In this document: positions 25,601-33,645 of the stretch, in pieces | Layout: the number at the start of each line of letters is the position of its first letter | Position numbering within the stretch: position 1 is the first letter of the stretch | Source of the DNA: JBELHJ01 sp042091495 | GTDB taxonomy: Bacteria; Bacteroidota; Bacteroidia; Flavobacteriales; Flavobacteriaceae | Assembly (NCBI GenBank): GCA_042091495.1 | Contig: JBELHJ010000013.1 | Location: forward strand, 1-49,062 | Direction: 5' to 3' | DNA: 49,062 nt | The notes under the pieces: model-generated | The model's input: the letters and a program-made list of their open reading frames with translations, nothing else | Told to the model about the DNA's origin: nothing | Databases searched by the model: none | Position numbers and translations under genes: made by a program

Positions 25601-28600
25601 TTACTTCTACCGACTTTGAACAAGCAAATGTAGAGTATATTGATTTTTGGCTTCAAGACCCTTTTATGGATAACCCCTCCAACCCTGGTGGAAAACTTTA
25701 TTTTAATCTAGGAAATATATCAGAAGATGTTCTTAAGGATGGCAAAAAACAGTATGAAAATGGACTGCCAGAAAACGGAGATGCTTCTGTTCTAAATAAA
25801 ACTTCCTATGAAACGGTAGTTCCAAGCACTCAGTCGTTGGTTTATACCTTTGCAACTACAGGGCAGGAACGTACCAATCAAGACGTTGGTTATGACGGTT
25901 ATAACGATGCGGATGAACAAAAGATGCTAGACGAGAGAGAGACAGGTTTAGATTTTGGACCTGACCCTTCTAATGATAATTATTTGTATTTCCTTAATAC
26001 CGAAGGATCCATTTTTGAGCGTTATAAATATTATAACGGATCTGATGGAAACTCACTTGAAGCCTTTACAGATACTAATAGGGGATCTAGTGCTCAGCCT
26101 GACGCTGAGGATATTAATAGGGATAATACAATGAACACTATAGACAGTTATTTTGAGTATGAATTGGATATCACCCCAACATCACTAGCCAATACCAATA
26201 ATAAATATATCAATGATGTTAAAGTGCGAACCGTATCACTTCCAAATGGAGATGTTAGAGATGTAACATGGTACCAGTTTAGGATTCCAATTTCAGAGCC
26301 TTCTAAAACCGTTGGTGGAATATCAGATATACGGTCAATTAGATTCATCCGAATGTATTTAAATAATTTCTCTGAACAAACCGTTTTACGCTTAGCAACT
26401 TTAGACCTTGTAAGAAGTGATTGGAGACGCTATAATCAATCACTAAAAAACCCTCCAGTTACTGATCCTAATTTTGGAGACACCGAGTTTAATGTAGGTG
26501 TTATCGGACTACAACAAAATGATGGTAACTATGTTTCACCTCCAGGAGTTCAGCAAGAACGTCTCAATAACAACAACAATATGATTCGACAAAATGAACA
26601 ATCATTGTTGGTTGAGGTTTGTGATTTAGAAGCTGAGGATTCAAGAGGTGTATTTAAAAATATAAGTGTAGACATGAGACAATATAAGAACCTCAAAATG
26701 TTTATGCATGCAGAGTCTAGAAACAACGAACCCCTTGATGACGGAGAAATTATTGGTTTTATTAGAATGGGTAATGATAACAATCAGAATTTTTATCAAA
26801 TAGAATTACCATTAAGAGTTACTGATGGGGTTTCATCAAATCCAGATATAGTATGGCCTAACAGCATGGAGCTAGAGCTTGAAGTACTTCAAAAAATTAA
26901 AGCTATGGGGATGGCAGATGGCACATTAACAGATGAGGTTCCTAGGTTTTATGATGTGACAACGTCAGGAATTGTTGAAGTAAATGAGTTTGCACCCAGA
27001 GAATTTGATCAATTAAGGGTTACCGTAAAAGGGAATCCAAATTTCGGTGATATCAGATCTTTAATGATGGGTGTTAAAAATGCATCTAATTTTGAAAAAT
27101 GTGCTAATGTATGGTTTAATGAATTGCGACTATCAGAATTAGAAAATGAAGGTGGCTGGGCAGCGATTGCTAGTTTAGATACCAATTTTGCTGATTTTGC
27201 AAATATTAGCATGACAGGTAAACGAAGTACTATTGGTTTTGGTTCTGTAGAACAAAGGCCTAATGAACGAAGTCGAGAAGATGTAACCCAATATGATGTG
27301 GTTACTAATGTTAATCTTGGCCAATTACTACCTAAAAAATGGGGTGTAAATATTCCTTTTAATTTTGGGACTGGTGAAGAAATTATCACTCCAGAGTTTG
27401 ATCAGCAGTTTAAGGATATTAAACTTCAAAACAGATTAGACGCTGCAACTAGTAATGAGGAAGAGGAAGCTATACTTAAACAATCTCAGGATTATACTAA
27501 ACGAAAAAGTATAAACTTCATAGGAGTAAGAAAACAAAAAGCCGCAGAGTCCAAGCCAAGAATCTATGATGTGGAAAACTTAACTTTTAATTTTTCTCAC
27601 AATAAAATTGAACATCGTGATTTTGAAATTGAAAACTCTTTGGATCAAAATATTAAAACAGGAGTAAATTATAATTATAGTTTTGCGCCAAAACCCATAG
27701 AGCCATTTAAAAAGAATGATTCTTTATTCACTGGTAAATATTGGAAAATATTCAAAGATTTTAATTTCAATTTATTGCCTAATAATATTTCATTCAATTC
27801 AAATATTAACAGACAATTCAATAAGCAAAAGTTTAGAGATACCGAACTAACTGGTCAAAACATTCAAGTCGAAGAGTTATTCAGAAGGAATTACACTTTT
27901 GATACACAATATAGTTTTAACTACAATTTTTCTAAATCTTTAAGTTTGAATTATGCGGCATCTAACAGCAGTATTGTAAGAAACTATTTTATGAATGATG
28001 AAATAAATGGTAGACAAAACCCAGAGTTAGATGTGTGGGATGGATTTTTTGATATTGGTGATCCTAATATCCAAAGTCAACAAGTTCAGCTTAATTATCA
28101 ATTGCCGTTGGACAAAATTCCTACCTTAAGTTTCATAAAAGCCACCTATTCATATACGGGCGATTTTCAGTGGCAAAAAGGTTCTGATTTAAATAATAAT
28201 TTAGAGATTGAAGATAGTAATGGAGTTATTCAGACTTATGATTTAGGTCACAGTATTCAAAATGCAAATACACATACGATAAATGGAACACTTAATCTAA
28301 CCAAGTTATATTCTTACCTAGGGGTTAAATCTTCTTCTAGTGGTTCTAGACCAGATATGAGAAGAAATTCTCGATCAACATCATCAACTGTTCCATCACA
28401 AGTGCCAAAAAAGAAGAGTAAAAGTTTTGGAAAATCTGTTTTAGACGGGACTGTGAAAGTATTAACTAGCGTTAAGCGGGTACAATTAAATTATTCAGAG
28501 AATAACGGTTCTTTTCTACCAGGTTATTTGAGAACACCTGGGGCATTAGGGACATCAAAACCAACTTTTGGATATACCATTGGTAGTCAGGCTGATATTA

Positions 28601-29829
28601 GACAACGAGTTGCCTCTAACGGTTGGCTTACAGTTTTTCCAGAATTTAATCAGCAATACACAGAGGTTACAAACAAAACATTGGATGGTTCTGCAAGTAT
28701 TGATTTAATTCGGGATTTAAAAATAGACTTGACAGGAAGCAGAACATTTTCTGAAAATCTCTCAGAAAACTTTAATGCCACCGATAGTAATGGTGATGGT
28801 TTCAGTGATGTTTATAACTCTTTAATTACAAACTCTTTTGGAAACTTTAATATTTCTACAGCACTAATTAAAACGGCATTTAGTAAAAGTAATGATAATC
28901 AGTCCCAAGCTTTTGACGAGTTTAAATCAAATAGATTGGTCATAGCGCATCGTGTCGCTAAGCGCTTCTATGGAGACAAGTCTTATGAGATTGATGATGA
29001 AGGCTATCCAAAAGGTTACGGTAAAACAAGTCAAGCCGTTTTATTACCTGCTTTTCTATCAGCTTACTCTGGCTCAGATGCTAACGATGTTAGCTTGTCA
29101 GCATTTAGAGACATTCCAATTCCAAATTGGACATTAAAATATACAGGTTTCATGAAAATGAAATGGTTTAAAAAACACTTTAGACGTTTTTCAATAAACC
29201 ACGGATACAGGTCAAGTTATACGATTAATCAATTCAGAACAAATCTGGATTATATAGCTGCCGATCCAAATCTTGATTATGATGACCAGGCTGCAGAGGT
29301 AACCGATCAATCAGGTAATTACAAGAATGAAGTACTTTACAGTAATATTAATCTTGAAGAGCAATTTAGTCCACTTTTTAGAATAGATTTTGAACTAAAA
29401 AATTCAATTAAAATTCTTGCCGAAATGAAAAAGGATAGGGTATTGTCAATGAGTTTTGACAATAATCTCTTAACAGAAATTCAAGGTAAAGAATATATCT
29501 TAGGTATGGGGTATAGAATTAAAGATTTAAGAATAAGATCAAAGCTTGCAGGTAACAAACAAATCATTAAAAGTGATTTGAATTTAAAAGCAGATTTATC
29601 TTACAGAGATAATAAAACTTACATTAGATATTTAGATGTTGATAATACTCAAATTACTTCAGGTCAATCACTTTGGAGTATGAAGTTTAACGCAGATTAC
29701 GCGTTCAGTAAAAACCTTACGGGAATCTTTTACTTAGACTATGCTTTTTCTGATTATGCGATTTCAACTTCATTCCCACAAACTACCATAAGGTCGGGAC
29801 TTACTTTACGTTATAATTTTGGAAATTAG
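22612..29829 (+). CDS. sprA: SprA, outer-membrane translocon of the type IX secretion system
   Basis: A 2405-residue outer-membrane protein, close to the length of the Flavobacterium johnsoniae protein (about 2400). Signal peptide with likely cleavage after LFA (residue 29). The mature start GKMKLPDPSGITSKYEYDP and the segment VILTPKEYDAL are SprA hallmarks. Repeated FEGTQGSIDL, NLGNISEDVL and LSELENEGGWAA-type segments follow, with long beta-strand-rich stretches consistent with the very large single-chain barrel reported for SprA. The C terminus ends in a short aromatic strand (RYNFGN) typical of outer-membrane barrels. It exports folded cargo with C-terminal signals and is required for gliding. 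Downstream of ruvA by 8 nt. Confidence 0.96.
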   Translation: MKNQFRNFVDARLVRLCIMLILVAQGLFAQQIQQQDSVKTGFSFGKMKLPDPSGITSKYEYDPITDRYIFTQKVGDFNINYPVILTPKEYDALVTKESVKSYYKEKIDAFDGKKEGTEDAQKNLLPEYYVKSGLFETIFGGNTIEIIPQGSVEMDLGILYTRQDNPAFSPRNRSNFTFDFNQRISLSMLGKVGTRLQVNANYDTQSTFDFQNLIKLEYTPDEDDIVKKIEVGNVSMPLNSSLITGSQSLFGVKTELQFGKTKVTAVFSEQKSQSKSVVSEGGGTVEEYEIFARDYDENRHYFLSQYFYQNYDKALERYPFINNNIQITRIEVWVTNRSNRTENVRNVVAFQDLGESDVIGLDSAPPGFVNIGPGAYPDNGNNDFDPTNIGGSGSQLTEAVRDISTVESGILPSSNEGFDYGKLENAKKLIEGSDYKLNNQLGYISLNQRLLNDEVLAVAFQYTVGGEVFQVGEFANDGVEATGIDNTVGENEVITNKSLVLKMLKSAVTSVTEPTWDLMMKNVYDTGAFQLSKEDFKLNLFYNEASPLNYITPVDGTTFPDFDNGTADPNDDTKIQETPLIRLFNFDRLNYNNDPQTGGDGFFDFVSGMTVLVENGKIVFTKAQPFGKYLFDILDDPNNPGDYDADTYVNKNQEKYVYDILYKSTKTAALEENEKNKFLIKGRYKSSGGDGIPLGAFNVPRGSVKVTAGGRVLIEGVDYTVNYQMGRVQILDEALKASNTPIEVSVENNAVFGQQTRRFAGVNVEHQFNENFLLGATFLNLNERPITQKANYGTEPTNNSIFGFNGNYSTEVPFFTRLVNKLPNIDTDAKSNLSVRGEFAYLAPGAPKGTDFNGEATAYVDDFEGTQGSIDLLSPQSWFLSSRPLGLGIKPDEDNAGYQNGFNRAHLNWYSIDPIFYSSRRPSSITDDDVSNLYTRRIFINEIFPEIDIVQGQAAVINSLDLNYYPNERGPYNFDTNAQDGVLDTPSQSWAGITRQITSTDFEQANVEYIDFWLQDPFMDNPSNPGGKLYFNLGNISEDVLKDGKKQYENGLPENGDASVLNKTSYETVVPSTQSLVYTFATTGQERTNQDVGYDGYNDADEQKMLDERETGLDFGPDPSNDNYLYFLNTEGSIFERYKYYNGSDGNSLEAFTDTNRGSSAQPDAEDINRDNTMNTIDSYFEYELDITPTSLANTNNKYINDVKVRTVSLPNGDVRDVTWYQFRIPISEPSKTVGGISDIRSIRFIRMYLNNFSEQTVLRLATLDLVRSDWRRYNQSLKNPPVTDPNFGDTEFNVGVIGLQQNDGNYVSPPGVQQERLNNNNNMIRQNEQSLLVEVCDLEAEDSRGVFKNISVDMRQYKNLKMFMHAESRNNEPLDDGEIIGFIRMGNDNNQNFYQIELPLRVTDGVSSNPDIVWPNSMELELEVLQKIKAMGMADGTLTDEVPRFYDVTTSGIVEVNEFAPREFDQLRVTVKGNPNFGDIRSLMMGVKNASNFEKCANVWFNELRLSELENEGGWAAIASLDTNFADFANISMTGKRSTIGFGSVEQRPNERSREDVTQYDVVTNVNLGQLLPKKWGVNIPFNFGTGEEIITPEFDQQFKDIKLQNRLDAATSNEEEEAILKQSQDYTKRKSINFIGVRKQKAAESKPRIYDVENLTFNFSHNKIEHRDFEIENSLDQNIKTGVNYNYSFAPKPIEPFKKNDSLFTGKYWKIFKDFNFNLLPNNISFNSNINRQFNKQKFRDTELTGQNIQVEELFRRNYTFDTQYSFNYNFSKSLSLNYAASNSSIVRNYFMNDEINGRQNPELDVWDGFFDIGDPNIQSQQVQLNYQLPLDKIPTLSFIKATYSYTGDFQWQKGSDLNNNLEIEDSNGVIQTYDLGHSIQNANTHTINGTLNLTKLYSYLGVKSSSSGSRPDMRRNSRSTSSTVPSQVPKKKSKSFGKSVLDGTVKVLTSVKRVQLNYSENNGSFLPGYLRTPGALGTSKPTFGYTIGSQADIRQRVASNGWLTVFPEFNQQYTEVTNKTLDGSASIDLIRDLKIDLTGSRTFSENLSENFNATDSNGDGFSDVYNSLITNSFGNFNISTALIKTAFSKSNDNQSQAFDEFKSNRLVIAHRVAKRFYGDKSYEIDDEGYPKGYGKTSQAVLLPAFLSAYSGSDANDVSLSAFRDIPIPNWTLKYTGFMKMKWFKKHFRRFSINHGYRSSYTINQFRTNLDYIAADPNLDYDDQAAEVTDQSGNYKNEVLYSNINLEEQFSPLFRIDFELKNSIKILAEMKKDRVLSMSFDNNLLTEIQGKEYILGMGYRIKDLRIRSKLAGNKQIIKSDLNLKADLSYRDNKTYIRYLDVDNTQITSGQSLWSMKFNADYAFSKNLTGIFYLDYAFSDYAISTSFPQTTIRSGLTLRYNFGN

Positions 29830-29831
29830 GA

Positions 29832-29862
29832 TTGATAGTATCTAAATATTAAATTACTTTTG
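29832..29862 (+). promoter_or_regulatory. Promoter of gcvH
   Basis: TTG at 29832-29834, a 20-nt spacer, then TACTTTTG at 29855-29862. This is a good match to the Bacteroidota promoter, only 3 nt after the sprA stop codon. The leader is about 12 nt. Confidence 0.68.
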
Positions 29863-29879
29863 TGACAAATTAAAATACA

Positions 29880-30260
29880 ATGAATATACCAGCTGATTTA
29901 AAGTATACTAAAGACCACGAGTGGGTCAAGATAGAGGGCGATATAGCAACTGTAGGAATTACTGATTTTGCTCAAAGCGAGTTAGGTGATATTGTTTATG
30001 TTGAAGTAGAAACTTTAGATGAAACCCTTGATGCTGAGGAAGTATTTGGAACCGTCGAAGCTGTGAAAACAGTTTCAGATTTATTTTTGCCATTATCTGG
30101 AGAAATCATTGCTTTTAACGAAGAATTAGAGGATGCCCCTGAATTGGTGAATACAGATCCTTACAATGAAGGATGGATGATCCAAATAAAATGTAGTGAT
30201 ATGTCTCAGGCAGATAACTTAATGTCTGCCGACGACTACAAAGCTCTGGTTGGTGCTTAG
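29880..30260 (+). CDS. gcvH: Glycine cleavage system H protein
   Basis: A 126-residue lipoyl carrier that shuttles the aminomethyl group between the P, T and L proteins of glycine cleavage. DHEWVKIEGDIATVGITDFAQSELGDIVYVE is the family signature, and Lys63 in FGTVEAVKTVSDL is the lipoylation site. The C-terminal NTDPYNEGWMIQIK is normal. The other gcv genes are not in this window. The last bases overlap the start of the VanZ-like gene. Confidence 0.97.
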   Translation: MNIPADLKYTKDHEWVKIEGDIATVGITDFAQSELGDIVYVEVETLDETLDAEEVFGTVEAVKTVSDLFLPLSGEIIAFNEELEDAPELVNTDPYNEGWMIQIKCSDMSQADNLMSADDYKALVGA

Positions 30261-30624
30261 CAAATTTTCGGCAATTTTTGCATACGGTTATAGCGCATTG
30301 CTTTTATTGTTGAGTTTAATCAAAATAGGTCCAGTAATTCCTAAGTTAGGCTCAGATTTTGATGATAAATTATATCACGCAACCGCATACATGATAATGG
30401 GTTTTGTATGGGGAGTTTATTTATTATATCAGTCAAATAAAAATTACATTTTATTATCTTTCCTAATAGGTGCTTTATTTGGCATAATTATTGAAGTGCT
30501 ACAAGTAACATTAACCTCATACAGAAGTTTTGATTTTTTTGATATCATAGCTAATATACTGGGTTTGTGTTTGGGACTTATTTTAGTCTCTATTTTAAAA
30601 AATAGTATAATTAATTTAAATTAA
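30250..30624 (+). CDS. VanZ-like membrane protein
   Basis: A 124-residue integral membrane protein with four hydrophobic helices and the VanZ-family spacing: DDKLYHATAYMIMGF, then GIIIEVLQVTLTSYRSFDFFDIIANILGLCLG (Glu-x-x-Gln, Arg, Asp, Asn-x-x-Gly). It starts at TTG 30250 or, one codon later, GTG 30253, overlapping the end of gcvH in another frame, which suggests translational coupling. VanZ itself gives low-level teicoplanin resistance, but most homologues have no known function; a role here is not established. Confidence 0.8.
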   Translation: MVLSKFSAIFAYGYSALLLLLSLIKIGPVIPKLGSDFDDKLYHATAYMIMGFVWGVYLLYQSNKNYILLSFLIGALFGIIIEVLQVTLTSYRSFDFFDIIANILGLCLGLILVSILKNSIINLN

Positions 30625-30628
30625 TGGT

Positions 30629-30660
30629 TTGCATATTTAACTATTAATTGGTTATTTTAG
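30629..30660 (+). promoter_or_regulatory. Promoter of the TonB-family gene
   Basis: TTG at 30629-30631, a 21-nt spacer, then TATTTTAG at 30653-30660, one mismatch from TAnnTTTG, followed by C. It lies 24 nt before the ATG. Confidence 0.5.
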
Positions 30661-30684
30661 CAACCTTATAAACCCAGAGATTTT

Positions 30685-31407
30685 ATGGAACCTAAGAAAA
30701 ATCCAAAAGCAGATGTAAAAAGAAATAGCGCGCTTTATTTCGCTGTTGGTTTGGCATTAATGCTTCTAGTGACTAATCTAGCTATCAATTACAAAACATA
30801 CGATTTGGCAGAGATTGCTTTAGATACTCTCAATGTTAATTTGGAAGATGACGAAGAAATCCCAATTACTGATCAACCTTTAACTCCACCACCACCACCA
30901 CCACCACCACCAGCAACTCCTGAGGAAATTGAAATTGTTGATGATGAGGAAGAGGTTGAGGAGACGGTTATAGAATCTACAGAAACAGATGAAAGTGAAG
31001 AGATTGTAGAGGTAGACGATATTGAAGTTGAAGATGAGGTTGTTGATGTGGAAGTGCCATTTTCTGTGATTGAGAATGTGCCTGTTTTTCCTGGTTGTGA
31101 AAAGAAGAAAAATAACAATGAGAGAAAGGCTTGTATGTCTGAAAAGATTACCAAATTTGTTGGTAAAAAGTTCAATACAGATTTAGCTAGTGACCTTGGA
31201 TTGTCCGGAAGAATGCGTATCAATGTGATTTTTAAAATTGATAAAACAGGAAACGTTACCAGCGTTAGAGCAAGAGCGCCTCACCCAAGCTTAGCTAAAG
31301 AGGCCGAACGTGTAATTAATCTTTTACCAAAAATGAAGCCAGGAAGACAACGTGGAAACCCAGTTACGGTTCCTTATTCTCTTCCAATCCGATTTGAAGT
31401 ACAATAA
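30685..31407 (+). CDS. tonB: TonB-family energy transducer
   Basis: A 240-residue protein of standard TonB layout. A short cytoplasmic N terminus is followed by one membrane helix (about 16-31), a run of nine prolines (68-76, all CCA codons), a highly acidic Glu/Val/Ser/Thr-rich spacer (80-125), then the C-terminal domain (about 132-240: ENVPVFPGC..., VIFKIDKTGNVTSVRARAPHPSLAKEAERVI, and YSLPIRFEV). It would couple the proton motive force through ExbBD to outer-membrane transporters; exbBD are not in this window. A terminator follows. The next gene carries a domain similar to this C-terminal domain. Confidence 0.88.
   Translation: MEPKKNPKADVKRNSALYFAVGLALMLLVTNLAINYKTYDLAEIALDTLNVNLEDDEEIPITDQPLTPPPPPPPPPATPEEIEIVDDEEEVEETVIESTETDESEEIVEVDDIEVEDEVVDVEVPFSVIENVPVFPGCEKKKNNNERKACMSEKITKFVGKKFNTDLASDLGLSGRMRINVIFKIDKTGNVTSVRARAPHPSLAKEAERVINLLPKMKPGRQRGNPVTVPYSLPIRFEVQ
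30886..30912 (+). repeat. (CCA)9 trinucleotide repeat in tonB
   Basis: Nine identical CCA codons in a row encode Pro68-Pro76. Pure repeats of this kind can change length by slippage, here by whole codons, altering linker length without breaking the frame. Confidence 0.95.
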
Positions 31408-31426
31408 ATAAGTCTTAAAATATAAA

Positions 31427-31454
31427 AAGCCATCTCTGTAGAGATGGTTTTTTT
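31427..31454 (+). terminator. Terminator of the tonB gene
   Basis: CCATCTC (31430-31436) pairs with GAGATGG (31441-31447), loop TGTA, followed by seven T. Flanking A and T bases extend the stem. Confidence 0.87.
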
Positions 31455-31478
31455 ATTTCAGTATATTCAACTACAAAA

Positions 31479-31509
31479 TTGTTTTGATGTAATTTTATAG
31501 GTAAATTTG
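31479..31509 (+). promoter_or_regulatory. Promoter of the remB-like gene
   Basis: TTG at 31479-31481, a 20-nt spacer, then TAAATTTG at 31502-31509. Because a TTG codon at 31507 lies inside the -7 element, it cannot be the translation start if this promoter is used; this supports ATG 31528. Confidence 0.65.
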
Positions 31510-31527
31510 TGCCCCTTAAAATCTATT

Positions 31528-33639
31528 ATGAATAAAATAATTTTATTCTTGATATTTAGTTTTTTAAATATCAAGTGTTTTTATGCCTTTCAAATTATAA
31601 ATTATACATCATCTCCTATTTTTGAATCCTGTAAATCATTTAAAGGTGACGCACTTAAGCAATGTTTTGATTCGCATTTGAATGAATTGATTAATGCCCA
31701 TTTTAAAATGCCAAGTGACTTAGAAGGTTATTATCAAGGTGAGGTTAAAATATTATTTGAAGTTACAGATAAGGGGCTTTTTAAGATGCTTCATGTTAGT
31801 GCTGATGAGTGGTCTTTAAAAACTGCGGCTAGTGACATGTTTGAAAGTTTTCCTCGTGTTACTCCAGTAACATATAATGGCAAACCAACATATTCACAAT
31901 ATTCTGTGTCTTTAAAGTTACCACTTCCTTCAAATTCAGAAAAACAAATTAAAGTTTTTACTCCCCCCACAATTGCAGAATCTTCAAAATCTGATAGCGA
32001 TGAATACGATGTGGTAAATGAACAGTTAATTCCATATAAATATCCAGAATACCATAGTAATTTACAGATTCCTTTTTCCCATGATATTTATTCAAAATTT
32101 GATGCGGCAATTAATGCTGTAGAAATAAATACACATACGGCCTCTAAACCATATGTGTATCAAGACATTTCTAATTATTATGATTTTTGGAATTCATATG
32201 ATCATTTAAAATATTCATCCAATAAATGGTTTTCTAGGAAATTATGGAATGAACATTTAGTTCAATTGCAATCTGAAAAATATTGGTTTACACTAGATCC
32301 AATAATAGATTTAGCTTTGGGACATGACACCAACGCGGATTTTAAATATACTTATAATAATACAAGAGGATTTAATGTTCAAGGAGGTTTGGGCTCTAAG
32401 CTTTCATTTTCTACAACACTTTACGAAAGTCAAGGGCGTTTTGCACAATATTTTAATGATTATGCGATTTCAATCAAAGGAGTAGATTCTCATGCAGTTA
32501 TTCCTGGACGGGGTATATCTAAACCTTTTGGTACTAATGCTTTTGATTACCCTGTATCTGAAGCGTATTTGTCATATACCCCTGCTGATTTCATGGATAT
32601 TCAATTTGGATATGGTAAAAACTTCATAGGTGATGGGTACAGGTCATTACTCCAAAGTGATGTGGCTTCACCATCAACTTACTTAAAATTGAATACTAAA
32701 TTTTGGAAAATTAAATATACTAATAACTGGATGTGGTTGAAAGATATAAGGCCAGAGGTGCAGTTAAATAAATCCTATTTGTCAAAATATATGGCGAACC
32801 ACTTTTTAAGTTTAAATATCAGTAAACGTTTGAATTTAGGTTTATTTGAGTCAGTAATATGGTCTAATTCAAATGGAGAAGGTTTTAAATTAGATTATCT
32901 TAATCCATTTATTTTCTTGAGGACTATAGAGTTTCAGAATGGGCAAGATGCAGGAAATGCATTAATGGGTTTGACTTTCAAGTATAAAGTTAATAACAGT
33001 GTCAATATCTATGGTCAATATATAATAGATGAATTTTCAACATCAGATGTTTTTGCTGGAAATCAAAGTTGGAAAAATAAATTTGGTTACCAATTAGGGG
33101 TTAAATATTATAATGCATTTAAAGTAGACAACCTTTTGGTTCAATTAGAATACAATCAAGTAAGACCCTATACTTATTCTCAAGGTGGAGATGGAAACTT
33201 AATTGAAACCAATTATGGACATACTAACCAATCAATGGCTCACCTTTGGAGTGCCAATTTTAGAGAAGCTATATTTATATCTAGATATAATTATGACAGA
33301 TGGTATGGTGCATTTAAGATAATCTATGGTGTAAGAGGAATGGACTTCAATACTACAGAGGATAATTTTAGTTACGGAGGCGATATATACAAAAGTTATA
33401 ATGATAGACCTTATGACGCTGGCGTAAAGATTGGTCAGGGTAACAAAACAAGCACACTGTTAACGGATCTTCAGATTGGTTATACAGTTAATAAAGCAAC
33501 TAATCTTAAAGTATTTTCATCTATAGTTTATAGAAATTATAATCCTGAGATAAATACATCTTCTAATTTTGACACGAACACTTTGTGGATCAATTTTGGG
33601 TTAAGAACTGACTTATTTAATTGGTATTTTGATTATTAA
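31528..33639 (+). CDS. remB: RemB-like gliding-motility outer-membrane protein with N-terminal TonB-C-like domain
   Basis: A 703-residue secreted protein starting MNKIILFLIFSFLNIKC, signal cleavage probably after FYA (residue 20). Residues about 28-133 resemble a TonB C-terminal domain: GEVKILFEVTDKGLFKML, a helix ASDMFESFPRVTPVT, then YSVSLKLPL. Residues about 190-703 are beta-strand-rich with FGYGKNFIGDGYRSLL, TKFWKIKYTN, NISKRLNLGLFESVIW and QLEYNQVRPYTYS, which I recognise from proteins annotated as gliding-motility protein RemB. A barrel on the outer membrane is likely. The RemB name rests on recollection of family motifs, not a search. It follows tonB with its own promoter and converges with the AraC gene, 6 nt apart. 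Confidence 0.72.
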   Translation: MNKIILFLIFSFLNIKCFYAFQIINYTSSPIFESCKSFKGDALKQCFDSHLNELINAHFKMPSDLEGYYQGEVKILFEVTDKGLFKMLHVSADEWSLKTAASDMFESFPRVTPVTYNGKPTYSQYSVSLKLPLPSNSEKQIKVFTPPTIAESSKSDSDEYDVVNEQLIPYKYPEYHSNLQIPFSHDIYSKFDAAINAVEINTHTASKPYVYQDISNYYDFWNSYDHLKYSSNKWFSRKLWNEHLVQLQSEKYWFTLDPIIDLALGHDTNADFKYTYNNTRGFNVQGGLGSKLSFSTTLYESQGRFAQYFNDYAISIKGVDSHAVIPGRGISKPFGTNAFDYPVSEAYLSYTPADFMDIQFGYGKNFIGDGYRSLLQSDVASPSTYLKLNTKFWKIKYTNNWMWLKDIRPEVQLNKSYLSKYMANHFLSLNISKRLNLGLFESVIWSNSNGEGFKLDYLNPFIFLRTIEFQNGQDAGNALMGLTFKYKVNNSVNIYGQYIIDEFSTSDVFAGNQSWKNKFGYQLGVKYYNAFKVDNLLVQLEYNQVRPYTYSQGGDGNLIETNYGHTNQSMAHLWSANFREAIFISRYNYDRWYGAFKIIYGVRGMDFNTTEDNFSYGGDIYKSYNDRPYDAGVKIGQGNKTSTLLTDLQIGYTVNKATNLKVFSSIVYRNYNPEINTSSNFDTNTLWINFGLRTDLFNWYFDY

Positions 33640-33645
33640 TTTTAA

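Noticed and set aside
30873..31223. Antisense Ser/Thr-rich open frame across tonB
   Set aside because: It is the complement of the acidic Glu/Val and proline-coding stretch; composition alone explains it, and the tonB frame is clearly coding.
31507..31527. TTG start for the remB-like gene
   Set aside because: The TTG lies inside a good -7 element, and ATG 31528 begins a standard signal peptide.
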